Shown in pieces: positions 12,101 through 21,084 of a DNA stretch of 64,000 nucleotides. The position numbers were made by a program, and so were the translations under genes. Every line of letters starts with the position of its first letter. Position 1 is the first letter of the stretch. Under the pieces are notes generated by a model. It was not told the DNA's origin. It did not search any database and saw only the letters and a list, made by a program, of their open reading frames with translations. Origin of the DNA: Tigriopus japonicus (taxonomy: Eukaryota; Arthropoda; Copepoda; Harpacticoida; Harpacticidae); assembly GCA_010645155.1 (NCBI GenBank), contig JAAGOF010000251.1, positions 160,978 through 224,977 of the forward strand. Reading direction: 5' to 3'.

Positions 12101-15100
12101 TTGGTGGGCCCACAAGCAATGAGAAAAGTCCTTAATAATGGGCCCAAGAGACATCCACAGTACTGTACTTGTGGGTCCAGACGTCTTTGATCGTTAATTT
12201 GTGGCCCCATGAACCTGACACCATCTGTATGGTGGGCCCCGACTTTACCAAACAAAATTTGGTGGGCCTTGACATAAAAACGGTTACCGACCCCTGTCGT
12301 AGAACCTACTTTCAGCCAGTATTCTTGAAGGACAAGTCCCAACTTTGAACTTACGCCACGAGTGTTCCCGTCCAATTCCAGGCTCCTGGAGCTCCCAAGA
12401 ACATTTGGTCGTCGGAGGCGTGAAGGGAAAAGCCAGCTTCACTGTAAGCTGAGCCATAGGCATATTCTCCCTCGTAAGATTTTCGTCCGAAAAAAACTGG
12501 CATGTCCACCAAGGGCACGACGTGGAGGTTGGACATGAAATCGTCATTCTCATTGAAGATGAAGCAATGTCCCAACATCATTTGGTAATCTTTTATGTCG
12601 TTGGCCGACCATTTCTTTTGTTTGTAACGTTGGAATCTGGGCGCACAAGTCCATACCTGAAAATAGCAAGATCAAAAGATGGAAAGTTACATACGTTTCC
12701 AGTGAGAAAATGTCATCAAAAAAATAATGCCATGTTGACCGAAAAAAATGTTAAAGTGGTTATTGTAACTTAAGAATCAAATGCTTTTGGAAATCGATTT
12801 GCTTGTGGGACCATGAAACGGTAATGATCCGATCCGAACTAGGGATGGGAGAGAAGGCAGTGTTGGTGCCGACGACGCCTTTTTTGGTTTTCAGTTTTCA
12901 AGTGGATATCAAGTCTCCAATGTCGACACTTGAAGCTTGCGAGAGTTTATAAAGAATGTTCTAAATTACTCCAATAAGTGTGAAAAAGTGCCCTTCACCC
13001 TAGCAGATTTAAGTTACACTTGAAAAATGCATTTGGTGAGTATGAAGTCGCTTACGGGTGGGTCTATCCAAACATTGATACACTAACCAACCGAGTGTAG
13101 TGAAGACAACAAAGTTTTCTTTGACGTAATTTTTTGGACACAAAGATCTGTTTGTACTCAAGACATCGGTAAAGTATCTATTTTGTGGATCAATTATCAA
13201 AAGCCTTATTGAATCAAGATTCTTTAACAACATCGGTAAATTTCTGTTTTAGCTAATTATAAATCTAAATAATTTGATACTATCTTAATAAACACATGCA
13301 ATGGAGCATGTAACAATAAAGTTAAAGAAAATGTTAAAATATGCTTTAAGGTATGCTTTATGTTTAGGGTTTCTGTGATTTCATCAAGGTACTCCAACAA
13401 GTTTGTTGTGCAGAACTTTGGAGTTTCTACAATAATGTTGCCATTCACTTAATATTCCATTCTCCTCTAAGTATTTGAGTACATCAGGGGTGTGCAAACT
13501 TATTTAGCAATGGGCCAAATTGGCCACACCATCCAAAATGGCAAATAATTTCTAGTATTCTACAATCTAACTACCCTACGTATGCATGACAGATCCCCTC
13601 GCGGGCCACGCGAAATCAGCTCGCGGTAATTTGTAATTTCCAGACTCCGTTTTCGCCCCCTTTTTGAAAAGAGGGGAATCACATTTGCATCCCTGCAAAC
13701 TTGGGGCACTTTTCCTTCTTGCATTGATTTGTTGAAGATTTTGGCCATGCTTGAAGGCAGATTACATATTTTTTGAACAAAAATTATTCAAGAGAATACT
13801 TGCAATTGATTTTTAACATCACAACGGGTCCCAAAAGAATTTGACATTTAAAAATCTCTTTTCCAGCTTAAAAATCTTGCGAGGAACCATTTTGAGCACA
13901 GTTTTTTTTCCAAAAGCCAAGAACCACTGAATTTCAATGGACTTGGGGGCTAACGAAAAGAATCATGATTTCCAGTAGGAACGAATCAACTACGTTCTTC
14001 TGCAAATGTGACCTTGCCTATGTTGATTTGAATACGTAATTCAATTTCCAGCTCAATCGAACGTTTGAGTCAAAAGTTATGCTCTCTCAAAGTTCAGTGC
14101 AAATCCTACCGAGAATGAATAAATTCGCCCTTTTCTTGCAATCGTTTTACCACAAAAGGGCGAGTTCATTCATTCTATGCTCTCTTCAGTATAAAAGTTT
14201 GAGAAGGCATAACTTTTCACTCCGGCATTCGATTGGGCTGAAATCTGAAATACGTGTTCTTCTCAATGCAAGCAAGGACTCGTTTGTAGAAGAACGCAAT
14301 TAAGTTCATCTTTCTGGACATCATAATTCTCACCGTTGGCCTCTCACTCCAGAAATTCAGTGCTTCTTGCAAAAGCTTACAAAAGCTTAAAAGCCGAGGT
14401 AAGTTTCGCTTTATTTCGGGTTAAGGGGCACCAATGAGGTCTGAAATGTAAAGCTTCCAGTACCCTTGCCTTGACCTCCTCTTGCTACTTTGGATAATTA
14501 GTCGGGGCAGAATGGTAAGTTGAAACATTGATGTCAGGATTGATATTGTTGTCAGTGTCGGTATCGATGGGAATCTTCGACAACGGTGTCGGCGTCGGCG
14601 TCGATGCGAAAATTGCCGGTGTCACTGATCCTTTTTCAGAACTAAACCAAAACTGCATTCAGGGTGAAGTACCATGGAGTGACATGGATAATTTGATATC
14701 AATCCCATCTTATTGCAATAATCTCACCATGTAAAGCCATAACACTAGCCACCTTTCCAGAATAAACTTCATTTGATTATCTGATTATTCTACATCATAA
14801 CACCCACTGAAAAGGTATTTATTGACCGCCTTCTCCTTTTATGAGACTTCCTCCAAGCCCAAAGAGGTCAGGTCCAAAATATTATTCACCTACAACTTAC
14901 TTTATTACCCTACAACTCATTTTATTACCCTACCAATCACTTTATTGCCCTATGAATGCATCATGCCTTTACAAATACATCTCAGACGCACAATTACTTG
15001 CACGTCTGAAGCCCCCGTCTCATTGACGGGAAATGATCCACTGAAGAAGTCGTGGTAGGATTTTATACCATGGCACTGCGTAGCCAACAAACCTACTGAT

Positions 15101-16071
15101 GTACTTGAGGTGAACGGAGCTTGCTCCTAATACCGGTATTGAGTAAGCAAAGCATGCTAGTTGGATAGTACGAATGTCCGTGGTTGAACTGATTTTCAGG
15201 GTTGAAAAATTGTAACGGAAGTCCCAAAAAGGATAAGTTGGTCAACAAAATACCATATGCACCCACAAATGAAGGGAGGAATGGTCAAGATCCGACATCA
15301 CTCGTTTCATTTTAATTGACGCCCTGTACACAAGCACACGCGAAATTGTAAAGAAAATGAACGGATGTTTGAAGCGTTTTTGATACTTTTATGAGTGTTC
15401 GGAATTTTATTGGACACAGGGTAGAATCCGAGACTCCCGTTTTTGAAATACAGTTATAAAATGAGAAAATGCTCAAAGTTTTAAACCCTGGAAGTACAAT
15501 TGCTTTTCCGTTAATCAAAGTTGAATCAAATGTTAGCTTCACCCTCTGTGAACCTTAAACAAGTCACAGATGTGCCTTGTAATAACTAGTGCCATTACAT
15601 TGGATTCATCTAAGCAATGATCTTGGCGGTGTTTTGCAATTTAAATGTTCAATTCCTTTGTCAAAGTCTAATTACCTTATCTTTGGTAGTAACAACGGAA
15701 AAGCCAAGCATTTGGTCAGTGAAAGAATCATTTTTGACTGCGTTTGTCAGAGTCGGCTTCCTGACCTCACAATTGGTATTTCCATTGTTGAGATCAATGT
15801 CACAAACACTGAAACTTCCACTAATATCTTTCGGATTTTGGCCCCATCCTTGTCTATCTTTGGGAGCACCAATGAAGGCGCGAATTCTTCCTTGCTCATC
15901 TTGATGGAGATCTTGGCTAAAGCCAAAATGTCTTTTCACATTGGATTCACTACTAGGCCTTATGAAGATAGGAAAACCTTCATCCAAGATGTACGAATTA
16001 ACCGTCAATAACAACAAGGTAAAATTAGCACTTATCAAGAGGCATAAATATGATTTGTTCTTATGTAACAT
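173..16071 (-). CDS. Integrin alpha subunit (PS-type, no I-domain), 3' end beyond window
   Basis: Cell-surface adhesion receptor subunit that pairs with integrin beta to bind matrix ligands. Exons in transcript order: 16071-15676, 12656-12355, 8242-8148, 6222-6079, 5996-5881, 5203-4969, 3207-3094, 3016-2909, 2850-2663, 789-636, 562-173. All joins have GT-AG ends and consistent phase, giving 747 residues before the left edge. The chosen ATG (16071) gives a hydrophobic signal peptide (about residues 1-26). FG-GAP beta-propeller blades follow, with GAPGAWNWTGT and GAPRSGRDRTG, then calcium-binding loops DINGDGIDE (about 328), DIDMDGYGD (393) and DVDRNGVPD (456). Thigh sequence and the start of calf-1 (CAFGKNCTC, FLIGSSKSLTI) come last. 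There is no I-domain insert after blade 2. The membrane segment and cytoplasmic tail are outside the window. Intron 2 hosts a methyltransferase gene and transposons; intron 9 hosts a SINE and fold-back elements. The exact paralogue is undecided; an extra 5' non-coding exon is possible. Confidence 0.93.
810..1052. mobile_element. Fold-back MITE (AGGTCGG family), copy 1
   Basis: A 243-bp palindromic element lying in integrin intron 9. It starts AGGTCGGTTGTTGAGG and ends with the reverse complement; arms of about 115 bp pair almost end to end around a T-rich centre. ATA is present at both flanks as a possible short target duplication. It begins 21 bp upstream (minus strand) of the integrin exon 10 acceptor. 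No coding capacity. Confidence 0.8.
1297..1608. mobile_element. hAT-like MITE (AGTGATGGACCGAAA family), copy 1
   Basis: About 310 bp bounded by inverted ends: TAGTGATAGACCGAAAA on the left and TTTTCGGTTCATCACAA on the right. Sub-terminal repeats of CCGAAA are frequent. The same ends bound 62216-62505, and a right end alone is seen near 16581. No clear target duplication is left at this copy. Confidence 0.6.
1643..2282. mobile_element. AGGTCGG fold-back MITE, copy 2, split by a SINE
   Basis: The left arm 1643-1720 (AGGTTGGTTATTGAGGCAG) and right part 2091-2282 (ending AACAACCGACCT) belong to the same family as 810-1052. The middle is replaced by a tRNA-derived SINE. The right part keeps the inner hairpin around the CTGGATCAAG / CTTGATCGAG arms. 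Insertion order is therefore MITE first, SINE second. Confidence 0.7.
1721..2090 (-). mobile_element. Dimeric tRNA-derived SINE with a LINE-like 3' tail
   Basis: Read on the minus strand, two tandem tRNA-like units (period 126 bp) are followed by a tail. The 5' unit has an intact Pol III B box GGTTCGAATCC (2013-2023). It also has a CTTGAAA loop and a GGCC start resembling tRNA-Ser(UGA). The second unit has a mutated B box (1888-1898). The tail 1730-1850 contains TTGGTAGATCAAATTT and the block GGGAATCCCATTCCTTGTAG, ending in a C-rich run. The same tail is found at 43921-44040 and, more diverged, at 23030-23140 and 58990-59090. GATTC on both flanks may be a short target duplication. Confidence 0.75.
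8331..9533 (+). CDS. FkbM-family methyltransferase, type II membrane protein, nested in integrin intron
   Basis: Probable SAM-dependent methyltransferase of the FkbM (Methyltransf_21) family. Exons 8331-8455 and 8624-9533, joined at AAAG|gtaagt and ttacag|TTTC, give 344 residues. The start at 8331 is chosen because it has A at -3 and begins directly with a short N-tail and a hydrophobic segment (VLQIVLICAFLMIV), like a signal anchor. An in-frame ATG at 8202 would bury that segment. Motif I is DLGANIGSHSL, followed by the acidic post-motif SVEPS, and later the hallmark VKIDIEGQE. The substrate cannot be told; a secretory-pathway methyltransferase is an inference from the anchor. The gene lies wholly in integrin intron 2 on the opposite strand. 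Its upstream region runs into integrin exon 3 (8148-8242), so promoter or 5' UTR may overlap that exon. Length is normal for the family and no lesions are seen. Confidence 0.9.
9773..9778 (+). promoter_or_regulatory. Candidate poly(A) signal AATAAA for the FkbM gene
   Basis: This canonical hexamer lies about 240 bp past the methyltransferase stop codon on the same strand. It is the first clear one downstream. No transcript supports its use. Confidence 0.5.
9779..10559. other. No gene seen (integrin intron 2)
   Basis: A gene-free stretch between the FkbM poly(A) signal and the mariner remnant. It is less AT-rich than elsewhere, with pyrimidine-rich DNA at 10180-10340. I recognise no element. 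Confidence 0.5.
10560..11930 (+). pseudogene. Mariner-like transposase, degenerate, interrupted
   Basis: IS630-Tc1-mariner transposase remains in integrin intron 2, same strand as the FkbM gene. The region near 10600 reads DRPRKGRPRTV (linker after the helix-turn-helix), then KIRRNPAGS and KVKAQLFSEATKEK. A middle part reads MVWAGILADGRKTPLIFVQDG, with a stop codon before it. Then comes FMEDGAP, where a 451-bp MITE interrupts. After it the frame resumes with SPDLNPMDF and ends near 11930. Stops and frameshifts show it is dead. The N-terminal helix-turn-helix is missing. Confidence 0.85.
11182..11632 (+). mobile_element. hAT-like MITE (CATAGAGG family), copy 1, inside mariner
   Basis: A 451-bp insertion with terminal inverted repeats CATAGAGGTCCATAGAGA and, reversed from the right end, CATAGAGGGCTATAGAGG. 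Flanks GCCCCAAC (11174-11181) and CCCCCAAC (11633-11640) form an 8-bp duplication with one mismatch, as expected for hAT elements. Removing the element and one flank restores the mariner reading frame. A second, inverted copy is at 20643-21084. Confidence 0.85.
12049..12297. mobile_element. hAT-like MITE with perfect 8-bp duplication
   Basis: A 249-bp element flanked by CGTAGAAC at 12041-12048 and 12298-12305. Inverted ends are GGGGCTGGCAATC and, reversed, GGGGTCGGTAACC. The interior is rich in GTGGGCC/GGCCCAC. It ends 50 bp from integrin exon 2, just inside intron 2. No coding capacity. Confidence 0.85.
13572..13748 (-). pseudogene. Non-LTR retrotransposon reverse transcriptase fragment
   Basis: The minus strand reads AKIFNKSMQEGKVPQVCRDA, then ANVIPLFSKRGRK and a degraded NYR. 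This is the familiar start of the LINE reverse transcriptase domain (IFN.S...G..P..WK.A.V.PIFKKG). Only about 55 codons survive, in integrin intron 1. It is a short dead fragment. Confidence 0.6.
13918..14369. mobile_element. Fold-back element (CAAGAASCACTG family), copy A
   Basis: A 452-bp element flanked by CAAAAGC on both sides (13911-13917, 14370-14376). Ends are CAAGAACCACTGAATTTC and its inverted partner. Long arms contain TCGTTCTTCTGC-like and AGTTATGCTCTCTCAAAG-like blocks and meet at a palindrome ACCACAAAAGGGCGAGTTCA. It lies in integrin intron 1. No coding capacity. Confidence 0.85.
14885..14955. repeat. Short tandem repeat, about 19-bp unit
   Basis: Three to four imperfect copies of a unit like ACTTTATTACCCTACAA. 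It lies in integrin intron 1. Confidence 0.6.
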
Positions 16072-17162
16072 ATTGCAATGATCACCGGTACAACCTGAAG
16101 TGTGGCTTTGTAAGATAAGGAATCTGTGATTAGATTCCGTGAGCGGACTACGACAGCTTATCAGTTCCAAACGAGGAAGGAGTGGTCATGAAAAGTCTAT
16201 TCAGTGTGCGGTAGTGATAAACGAGACCAAAAGGGCGCATAAACCCGAGTTCGCAAATTTTGGACGACAGTACGTTTACAAGAAATCGAAACCGAGAACT
16301 TTTCATTTCACCAAGAGATACCGAACAAATTCTTGAAAACCTCACTAAGGACCCTTGATGAATACTCTTAATATGGGTTACACCTGACCAATGTGTCTTG
16401 AAAAGGGAATATAAATGTCCATCAAGAACATAAGAATAACAAAATGTTATATTGAAATAATTTTATAAAAGACATCTTTTTTTTGGAAATTCACCTTAAC
16501 TTTACTTGATTGATTTCAGTTTCAGTAGGCTCGAACGAAACCAAAACTGTAATTTCGGCACGAGTTTTTTCGGCCCATCACTAATTTCTGGGTATGATTT
16601 GAAATCCCAATTGATAAGAAGGACATAAGCGTGACTTCGTTGAAGACCCATTCATTACCACAAGTTAGCACTTGATATCTGAGATTGCTATCGTAGAAAA
16701 TCATCTCTGGTTTAAATTGAACTGAATAAGTTTGCCAACGAAAAGGTCATATTCAACACGGCGAATCTTATTCATTTTATGCTGTCTTGAAAATTGATCG
16801 TAAAGGCGAAAGGTTATTGAAAAATGGGGTTTGTTGTACAATGTTTGTAGTACAAAATGTACTTGCCATTGCCACTTTCTATAAAATATATTATACTGTC
16901 AAGGAAACATTGAATCTCTAGAACAAAATGAAAAATTTGATTTTTTTCGTATTTCAAGTACGTTACTCGTACTTACGTTACACTGCCCTGACTTTCATTA
17001 GCAATAGGATTTAATCGCTCACCAAAGATCCATCCGGAACGCAAATCTCAATGAAAAGGCTTTCTTTCTTGATTCATGCTCATGTTATTTCTTTTCAAGC
17101 GGCGGGTGCTTTTACATCAACTGTACGTCCTCGCCGCATTTTTAATTGAACTATTTGTAACA

Positions 17163-17837
17163 ATGGATCGACTAGAGTATCGCTGCAATTGCTCCAACGA
17201 ATTACTGAGACTATCTTCAACTCAAATGTCTCAAGGCACAACCAATTACTCGAACGAAATATCGGGACTATTTCCACCTCAAATGGCTCAGATCATACCC
17301 TCAAGATACGATCCACCTCCCTCCCACTCAACTTGGGCGGATACCCAATCGTTCATCCGCTATGATGTAATCCGCCGTCCCTACGGATCCCTGGACTTCA
17401 GAAGAGAACACGGTTTCTTAGACGCCCAAGCCTTGGCTTTGGGATCTCCGGTTTATCCATTCCCCACAAGACGCACTTCTCTTCCTACTGGATGGGATTC
17501 TTCGCCTTCATCATGGCCAACTAGACCTCAATCATTCCCGCCTACCTTTCCAGGCATGTCAAGATATCAAGATTTCTCAATTCCATCCAGAGTGTGCAAA
17601 TTTTGTAAGAACAATGGAGAGACTTCGGAACTTTACCGGAGCCACGTACTTCGAAACAACACAACGGGTGTACTGGTTTGTCCTGTTCTTCGTGAACACG
17701 TTTGCGAGATTTGCGGCCAAACGGGCGATCAAGCCCATACGAAGAATTACTGCCCCAGCGCCAAAGAGAAGTTGCGTGAGGCTCTGCCGCTACATTTGAA
17801 AAGGACTGCGCGTCAAAGTGATGGACAGCTACGTTAA
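17163..17837 (+). CDS. nanos: Nanos-type zinc-finger translational repressor
   Basis: Nanos proteins bind RNA with Pumilio and recruit deadenylase to silence maternal mRNAs in germ cells and the posterior embryo. This single-exon frame encodes 224 residues from the ATG at 17163 (context acaATGG). The open frame continues upstream to 17076, but that stretch is hydrophobic and unlike the family. The zf-nanos domain is C-terminal, from about residue 145. It begins CKFCKNNGE with C-x2-C-x12-H, then eleven residues to the next Cys. The second finger is CEICGQTGDQAHTKNYC, a perfect C-x2-C-x7-H-x4-C. The usual first-finger H-to-C spacing is ten, so one extra residue is present. The N-terminal half is Pro/Ser-rich and low in conservation, as usual. 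The gene is divergent from the integrin gene, with about 1.1 kb between start codons. A variant ATTAAA at 18049 could be its poly(A) signal. Confidence 0.93.
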   Translation: MDRLEYRCNCSNELLRLSSTQMSQGTTNYSNEISGLFPPQMAQIIPSRYDPPPSHSTWADTQSFIRYDVIRRPYGSLDFRREHGFLDAQALALGSPVYPFPTRRTSLPTGWDSSPSSWPTRPQSFPPTFPGMSRYQDFSIPSRVCKFCKNNGETSELYRSHVLRNNTTGVLVCPVLREHVCEICGQTGDQAHTKNYCPSAKEKLREALPLHLKRTARQSDGQLR

Positions 17838-18581
17838 AGCTCGATTTGAGATGGTGTTGGAGGCTTAGAATAATTGTAAAATAATGTTTCTTCTGTTTGA
17901 TGTGAGTTATGAAGAATTCAATTGAAAACCATTGTGTTTTAATTGTTGTTTAAATATGTATCGCAAAAACTAAATCCCTCGCGTATCTAACAAATGACAA
18001 TTGTTTTGTTGATAAATATATCCTTTATTGGCTTAAACGAGCTTAAGAATTAAAAGTGATCGTTTCCGTTTTTCTCACGCGTGTTTTCTGCTCTTTTATT
18101 TTCGGTAGTCCAAAAACTGATCTTGGTACTGAGCCACATAGGAGGGTGCTGAGGCAGAATTCTTTGATCAATTCGGATTGATCATAAAAACTTGCGATTT
18201 GGATTTTATTTCTGCTCCTTTTTCAATTCAAATTAAGCAGGCAAGAACACTTTCTTAATATCTAGTACGATTAATATCGGATAAAAAAATAATTCTCCTT
18301 TTTATCGTGATTTAATGTGTGCAACAACATGTTCTCCAAATTGGCTCAGTAAGCCTTTGATGTTTTAGTATGATTTCATGTAGTTGCAATGTATCTATTT
18401 TTTCCTCAATGCCTGCCAAAATAACTTCTACCGCGTGTTGTGAAAGTCCTTGAACAAGGCCGTAAATCATAACTTGGAGAACAGACTAGTAGAGGTTGTC
18501 TTAATGCAATCAGAAATGTTTTTTGACCTTTTTAATGGCCATCAGTACACACAGGGCTGATTTTATTCATTTTGACCACCA
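17838..18581. other. Intergenic, nanos 3' side
   Basis: Holds the likely nanos 3' UTR and a variant ATTAAA at 18049. No Pumilio-type or other regulatory motif was verified. Otherwise nothing recognisable. Confidence 0.5.
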
Positions 18582-18880
18582 TTAGAGACAATAAGTTGGG
18601 ACAACCTTGGTCTGAAAGAGGCACACTCGTTCTGACCGTAGTATGGGGGACATGGACATGGCCTCTGACTCCTTCCCTACCGCAGCCTGGGCCAGAAAGG
18701 CTTGGACCCAAGATGCATGTTTGACTCTTGACATTCCTTCACACTTCAAAGGTGGGTACAGGTGCACCATCATGCTGGAACACGCAAGTTCTCTCTCTTG
18801 TGATGGTTGGGATCTGAGGAAACCCCTTTTCTGGAAGAACATTTTTGTTTAGTGCCAATAAGTCTGTACTCGACAAGAAA
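18582..18880 (-). pseudogene. Tc1/mariner-like transposase fragment
   Basis: The minus strand near 18780 reads CVFQHDGAP, the catalytic-core motif of Tc1/mariner transposases (FQQDGAPAHT), preceded by LPEKGFPQI. The sequence beyond it does not give a clear SPDLNP motif. It may belong with the N-terminal piece at 19810-20080. Confidence 0.45.
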
Positions 18881-19809
18881 CCAAATGATACGCCATTTCC
18901 CCATTGGATGCCACGAACCCTAAGAACATGATGACTAGAGTGGTAAATAAAATGCAAATAAACATCGTGAAAAATGTGTAAAGATGTAAAAAATATGCAT
19001 AAAAGTACAAAAAAATTCAAAAAATGCAAATAAAAGAGGAAAAGGCAATAAAATAAAAAGCATGTTGCTATACTGTATATGTGTCACAGTTTGGCGACTT
19101 TTCAGATTGAAGTGGTTTGGTTCCGAAATAAATTCAAAATTTTGAAGCCGGCTCAGATCCAGATCGGTGCAAATCCAGATTAGATCGGATTGTATAAGGC
19201 TCATGGAGGGTCTTATAAAAAGACTTTTAACATCACTACATTCGTTTTATTGAGCTTTCAAGTACCATTTTTTCAAGTAAAATGAGTTAACTCTTATTTC
19301 GCTCCACTTCCGGGGTGAATCGCGTTTGGTTCTGGTTCTGGCTCTGGATTGGTTTGTACAGTTTTGATCCAACCGACCTCCAAAGTGATCCCATCCGATG
19401 CTGAGCCCGTTCATGGCCCAATTGGACTCATCCCCATATGCTAACAATATGTAGGGCAGACACAATAGAAGTGGAAGCCCAAAAATGCAGATGAAATTTG
19501 GAAAAAGAGAGGACAAAGGCAACATATTGCAGGTTAACTGAAATATAATTTGTTAAATAATATTTTATTTCCACGCAACCACCATTTTTTCGTTATTTTT
19601 GTCAAAATTGGCAAAAAATGCAATATGGACCAAAAAATGCAAGGGAGACGTTTTACATTTTTTTACCTCTCTAATGATGACACTTGTTAAAGGGTGTACG
19701 GTCAGTTCATTGCTGATTGATCGTGTTCAGTTCATAGCTGTTCGTTTCATCGCGGTTTGTTTTATCGCAAACAGTGTTTGTTTGGTCGCGTGTACATTGG
19801 AAGGGGTCA

Positions 19810-20080
19810 CATTCGAGTCTTAAGCCACATGAGAGATCTTGGCTCAAAGGTCTCCCACAATAGCTTGGTGTCCCCATTAGGCGGCCTACCCCTCCTTGGC
19901 CTGTCCTTGAAGTCGTCCCCAGCGGCAATGTTCCTCTTCACCTTGTAGACAGTGTTCCTGGTTGCATTTTGGGACTTGCAGATCTCTTAGACACTAAGCT
20001 CCGCCTCAAACAAACTTGAAATCTTGTCCCTTTTGTTCTCCACGTGGATCACAATACAAGTTACCAACCACTCGTCGTCA
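19810..20080 (-). pseudogene. Mariner-like transposase N-terminal fragment
   Basis: The minus strand reads ENKRDKISSLFEAELSV, a stop, EICKSQNATRNTVYKVKRN (helix-turn-helix), then FKDRPRRGRPPNGDTKL, the GRPR-type linker. It resembles the DRPRKGRPRT of the mariner at 10560 and is probably the same family. It is broken by a stop codon and ends abruptly at about 19810. Confidence 0.7.
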
Positions 20081-20177
20081 CAAAAAGTGTACAATAATAA
20101 GTCATTTTGAATATCTAAGAAGCATTTCCTAAATAAAAAAGTAACCTCGTTTTTTCTAAATTTAAAATTTTTCAGAC

Positions 20178-20400
20178 TTTCGCCATGCCTTGTATTTCAA
20201 GTGACAGAGGCCCTTGCTTTTAACCACGGTCTTGGATCTCCTCTCTGCACATGAGCAAATGATCCGCACTTGCTCTGTTGGAATTTTAGTCCATGCAGCT
20301 TAAAAGGCGGCAGCCAAGGAAGCCAAAAAATTTAAGCCTTTACACCCCACCTTCTTCTCCAGAATGGCCTAAGAACTAAGAAGTAAAGTTCTTGGATTAA
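20178..20400 (-). pseudogene. Mariner-like transposase C-terminal fragment
   Basis: The minus strand reads AILEKKVGCKGLNFLASLAAA, a stop, AAWTKIPTEQVRIICSCAER and then KTVVKSKG. This fits the mariner C-terminus after the SPDLNP..WSILE motif. In transcriptional order it lies upstream of the N-terminal fragment at 19810-20080, so these are two copies or a rearrangement. Confidence 0.65.
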
Positions 20401-20642
20401 GATCTGAAAAAGCCTTGACACAATGGTCCTCATAGACAAGCCCTGGATAACCAATCTTTTTACGAGCATCTTTCTTGGTTGCCTTTTTTCTTGCTAAAAC
20501 AGCAGAAGTCTCCAAATCCCCTCAAAATAATAACAAGTGTTTGGCCTATGAGCTGGATTTGGGGGTCTTCACGCTAAAATTGAAATTGGCATTGCTAGTC
20601 TGACCTTTATCGAACCTCTGTCCGATTTTAAGTGGCGCATCG

Positions 20643-21084
20643 TGTAAAGATCTATAGAGTGGAGATACTAGAGCAGGCCGGTCGTGAAATTTCATTGCGG
20701 GCAGCCAGGGCCGTTTATCATCAGCGACTAGTTGAAACTTGCCCAAACAAACATATTCGTAAAAGGGAAATTTTTGAAAAACTTATAGTTTTCGGCATAT
20801 GGCCTCCTGCTTACGGTTTGCTTCTCCCAAATTATACTAATGTGCTCAATGAAGATGATAATTTGATTCACAGGCATTATTTCACGCAATTATAGGATTT
20901 GGCATTGAAAATACGTCTTGCGCACTTTCATTTGTACTATGATCTTCCACTTGTTTGGGCAAGTATTTCACGATATTCTTCGGAAATATTTGCCTTTCAC
21001 GCAACTTATGGGCAACTTTGGCCAGTATCAGCTAGAAACAAGGGAGACAAAATGACGACAATGGCCTCTCTATAGACCTCTATG
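20643..21084 (-). mobile_element. hAT-like MITE (CATAGAGG family), copy 2
   Basis: An inverted, diverged copy of the element at 11182-11632, about 442 bp. Shared blocks include the ends (CATAGAGGTCTATAGAGAGG on the minus strand), GATCATAGTACAAATGAAAG and GTGAAATTTCATTGCGGGCAG (on opposite strands of the two copies). The left end is eroded and no matching target duplication remains. Confidence 0.75.

Larger units (their letters stand above)
12839..14640. mobile_element. Disrupted relative of the 42815 hAT-like element
   Basis: The left end TAGGGATGGG followed by GTGTTGGTGCC (12839-12870) and a right-end-like block near 14540-14640 (GGTGTCGGCGTCGGCG, then TTGCCGGTGTCAC) match the two ends of the element at 42815-43357. 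The span between holds unrelated insertions, including a LINE fragment and a fold-back element. Calling the two ends one original copy is an inference. Confidence 0.45.

Noticed and set aside
12061..12375. 104-codon minus-strand frame beside integrin exon 2
   Set aside because: It lies mostly in a delimited hAT-like MITE and is in a different frame from exon 2.
17076..17162. Upstream in-frame ATG for nanos
   Set aside because: The extra 29 residues are hydrophobic and unlike nanos; the ATG at 17163 has a good context.
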